Of a stretch of DNA of 9,244 bases, positions 7,769-9,244 are shown piece after piece (positions within the stretch are counted from its first letter, which is position 1; every line of letters starts with the position of its first letter). This DNA is from an uncultured bacterium (lineage in GTDB: Bacteria; Cyanobacteriota; Vampirovibrionia; Gastranaerophilales; Gastranaerophilaceae), in assembly GCA_900550295.1 (NCBI GenBank), contig URRM01000065.1, forward strand, positions 1-9,244, in the 5' to 3' direction. Both the position numbers and the translations under genes were made by a program. The notes beneath the pieces are model-generated. The model was not told where the DNA came from and ran no database searches. It saw only the letters and a program-made list of their open reading frames with translations.

Positions 7769-7794
7769 ACTTTTTAAAACCTTTGATTTATAAT
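7765..7794 (+). promoter_or_regulatory. probable promoter of the SpoIID-domain gene
   Basis: A perfect TATAAT at 7789-7794 lies 18 nt after a weak TTTAAC (3 of 6 matches to TTGACA) at 7765-7770, just past the terminator. Transcription would begin near 7801, right at the AAGGA ribosome site (7801-7805). This argues against the TTG at 7796 as a start codon. Confidence 0.45.
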
Positions 7795-7819
7795 ATTGTC
7801 AAGGATAGTTTTGCAAATC

Positions 7820-8695
7820 ATGAAGAATCTAAGGTTATTTATAACAATATTTGTCATGCTTATTTTTATTCAGCCGGCACATGCCATAAAAATAGGCTTG
7901 ATTACGGGTGTCGAATCCGTAAGATTAGGTGCCTCTAATTATGCAAATATCATTAATTCAAGAACTAACCATAAAGTTTATACGCTAGATCCGATGCGTA
8001 ATTATGAATTTAAGGCTTACGGTACAAAAATAACAATAAAAATTGCCGGAAAATATTATAATTTGGATTCTGACGAAATAGCAATAAGACCTAACGGGGA
8101 TGGATTTGTAAGTGCAAAAAACAGATGGTATCGAGGAATATTTATCGTTAAAAACGTGAATGGTTCTTTGGTTTTAATTAATAAATTAAATATAGAATCT
8201 TACTTAAGAGGGGTTGTTCCTGCAGAAATGCCGTCAAGTTGGGAATATGAAGCGCATAAAGCTCAAGCTATAGCTGCAAGAAGTTATGCTTTGGCAAACT
8301 TAGGTAAAAGAGCTAAATGGGGATATGATTTGAAAGATACTCCGGAAGACCAAGCTTACGTTGGCGCAAGCGGAGAAACTGACAGAACAGACAAGGCTGT
8401 AGCGGACTCTTACGGAATTGTTTTGATATATGATTTAAAAATTATACCTGCATACTATTCAGCATCTGCAGGTGGACATACTGTTTCAGCGGGTAAAGTA
8501 TGGGAAAGAGATTTGCCATATATTCGTTCTGTTCCGTCTTACGATGACAACATCAAAAAAAACGGGCATGGGGTAGGCATGTCACAACATGGAGCAAATA
8601 ATCTAGCAAAACAAGGTTATAATGCATATCAAATATTACAATATTTTTACAAAAATATAAGATTTGCCAGAATTAACCAAAGCTACTACCAGTAG
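7820..8695 (+). CDS. secreted SpoIID/LytB-domain protein, probable peptidoglycan lytic enzyme
   Basis: The protein has 291 residues from ATG 7820. MKNLRLF, a hydrophobic run and AHA form a signal peptide with likely cleavage after residue 22. The SpoIID domain has its hallmarks: the VVPAEMP motif with E136 (equivalent to the catalytic Glu of SpoIID lytic transglycosylases), AIAARSYAL just after it, SASAGGHT with H220, and GHGVGMSQHGA with H250 and H257. The family cuts glycan strands that have lost their stem peptides, usually with an N-acetylmuramoyl-L-alanine amidase. In a probable non-sporulator it would act in wall turnover or division. The stretch between RSVPSYDD and GHGVGMSQ is only about six residues, where many relatives carry about 60 or more, so the domain is compact. 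AAGGA at 7801-7805 is 14 nt from this ATG; TTG 7811 is a possible alternative start adding three residues. The gene is probably monocistronic. Confidence 0.92.
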   Translation: MKNLRLFITIFVMLIFIQPAHAIKIGLITGVESVRLGASNYANIINSRTNHKVYTLDPMRNYEFKAYGTKITIKIAGKYYNLDSDEIAIRPNGDGFVSAKNRWYRGIFIVKNVNGSLVLINKLNIESYLRGVVPAEMPSSWEYEAHKAQAIAARSYALANLGKRAKWGYDLKDTPEDQAYVGASGETDRTDKAVADSYGIVLIYDLKIIPAYYSASAGGHTVSAGKVWERDLPYIRSVPSYDDNIKKNGHGVGMSQHGANNLAKQGYNAYQILQYFYKNIRFARINQSYYQ

Positions 8696-8700
8696 TCGAA

Positions 8701-8750
8701 AACGTTGGGGCACAAACCTATCCGCCCATGATTAAGTTGTGGCGCCAGAT
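8701..8750 (+). other. G+C-rich island with potential hairpin
   Basis: This 50-nt stretch is 52% G+C (26 of 50) in otherwise AT-rich intergenic DNA. CACAA (8711-8715) pairs with TTGTG (8737-8741), and TGG (8706-8708) with CCA (8745-8747), across one bulge and one mismatch, enclosing about 21 nt. It contains the palindrome TGGCGCCA. No T tract follows, so it is not a standard terminator. It could be a repeat unit, an RNA processing site, or part of a small RNA. Confidence 0.35.
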
Positions 8751-8787
8751 TGCATATTAAAAAAATGTTAAGATTTTGCTGAAATGC

Positions 8788-8815
8788 TTGTCTAAATTGA
8801 ATGTTAGTGTATAAT
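8788..8815 (+). promoter_or_regulatory. sigma-70-type promoter for the HU gene
   Basis: TTGTCT (8788-8793, 4 of 6) and TATAAT (8810-8815, 6 of 6) are separated by 16 nt. The predicted transcript start is near 8822, leaving a leader of about 115 nt before the HU start codon. It is the best promoter match in the window, fitting a highly expressed nucleoid protein. Confidence 0.65.
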
Positions 8816-8830
8816 TAGTCTATAAGTAAA

Positions 8831-8903
8831 GCATAACTAATTGGGAGCAAGGACAGTTTTCCTAGGAGTTAATGTAGTAGGAGCTACTGTTTCTTAGTTG
8901 TGC
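8831..8903 (+). promoter_or_regulatory. structured 5' leader of the HU mRNA
   Basis: GCATAACTAA (8831-8840) pairs with TTAGTTGTGC (8894-8903) over 10 bp with one G-U, closing a domain of 53 nt. Inside, AGGA (8850-8853) pairs with TCCT (8860-8863), and AGTAG (8876-8880) pairs with CTACT (8884-8888) around a GAG loop. ACAGT (8853-8857 region) could instead pair with ACTGT (8886-8890), offering an alternative fold. The ribosome site AGGAAAGGGG (8922-8931) lies outside the domain. I do not recognise a known riboswitch. It may control HU translation or mRNA stability. Confidence 0.5.
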
Positions 8904-8937
8904 AAAAAATGTTTACAGCATAGGAAAGGGGTTCAAA

Positions 8938-9210
8938 ATGAACAAAGAAGAATTAGTAAAAGAAGTTGCTAAAAAAGCAAAAGTTTCACAAAAAGCAGCA
9001 GCAGACGTTATTTCTGCAACATTAGAAACAGTTGAAAAAACAGTTGCTAAAGGTAAAAGAGTTACTTTAGTTGGTTTCGGTACTTTCGAACCACGCAAAC
9101 GTGCAGCTAGAATGGGTAGAAACCCTCAAACTGGTAAAGAAATCAAAATCGCTGCTAAAACAGTTCCAGCTTTTTCAGCTGGTAAAAAATTCAAAGAATT
9201 AGTAAAATAG
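8938..9210 (+). CDS. hup: HU-family DNA-binding nucleoid protein
   Basis: This complete 90-residue HU protein binds DNA as a dimer, bending and compacting it with little sequence preference. The N-terminal helical body (MNKEELVKEVAKKAKVS) is followed by the core VTLVGFGTF (42-50). The DNA-embracing beta arm is rich in Arg and Lys, with the R61-N62-P63 tip; P63 is the residue that intercalates between base pairs in HU/IHF. The C-terminal VPAFSAGKKFKELVK closes the fold. Length and residue positions match the family exactly. Translation starts at ATG 8938 behind AGGAAAGGGG, a strong ribosome site. HU was once named histone-like; the IHF subfamily is less likely because the sequence is closest in feel to cyanobacterial HU. 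It has its own promoter and a structured leader, and appears monocistronic as far as the window shows. Confidence 0.97.
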   Translation: MNKEELVKEVAKKAKVSQKAAADVISATLETVEKTVAKGKRVTLVGFGTFEPRKRAARMGRNPQTGKEIKIAAKTVPAFSAGKKFKELVK

Positions 9211-9244
9211 TTCTTGAATAGAATAGATGTAAGGCGCAAGCGTA

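Noticed and set aside
7796..7819. TTG 7796 as the start of the SpoIID-domain gene
   Set aside because: It lies just 3' of the TATAAT and upstream of the expected transcript start, and would place extra residues ahead of a good signal peptide.
8555..8562. Run of eight A residues as a frameshift in the SpoIID-domain gene
   Set aside because: The same frame continues into GHGVGMSQHGA and the expected C-terminus, so the frame is intact.
9211..9244. Start of another gene or terminator after HU
   Set aside because: Only 34 nt remain, with no hairpin, ribosome site or clear coding start.

Overview
The window is a low-G+C, gene-dense chromosomal segment with every gene on the + strand. The translation apparatus, the HU sequence (a VPAFSAGK tail, as in cyanobacterial HU) and a SpoIID-domain protein with a Gram-negative-looking signal peptide fit a bacterium on the Cyanobacteria/Melainabacteria side, perhaps a gut-type Gastranaerophilales. 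That placement is an inference from protein flavour and base composition, not from a marker-gene search. I see no insertion sequence, prophage, CRISPR array, tRNA or rRNA.

Region 1 (1-6405) is a tightly packed three-gene run. thrS encodes a threonyl-tRNA synthetase that starts directly at the editing domain and lacks the usual N-terminal TGS domain. It overlaps by 7 nt a 1286-residue protein made of two UvrD/AddA-like helicase modules in tandem; the first appears catalytically dead and the second is intact. That gene overlaps by 4 nt (ATGA) a 212-residue stand-alone RecB/Cas4-type nuclease with a C-terminal cysteine cluster. The last two genes look like a repartitioned AddAB/RecBCD-like end-processing machine: dead helicase plus live helicase in one chain, with an iron-sulfur-type nuclease as a separate chain. 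This is the most interesting item in the window.

Region 2 (6406-7768) holds two tandem, collinear, paralogous genes of unknown function (210 and 198 residues). A perfect TATAAT only 10 nt upstream of the first ATG, with no usable Shine-Dalgarno, suggests a nearly leaderless transcript. The pair ends in a textbook intrinsic terminator with a perfect 18-bp stem.

Region 3 (7769-8695) is a secreted SpoIID/LytB-domain protein, probably a peptidoglycan glycan-strand lytic enzyme. It is unusually compact: the segment normally found before the GHGVGMSQ motif is nearly absent.

Region 4 (8696-9244) has a 242-nt gap with a G+C-richer island that can fold into a hairpin, a good sigma-70-type promoter, and a leader of about 115 nt containing a closed multi-stem structure. 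It ends with a complete HU-family nucleoid protein gene. The last 34 nt contain nothing I can assign.
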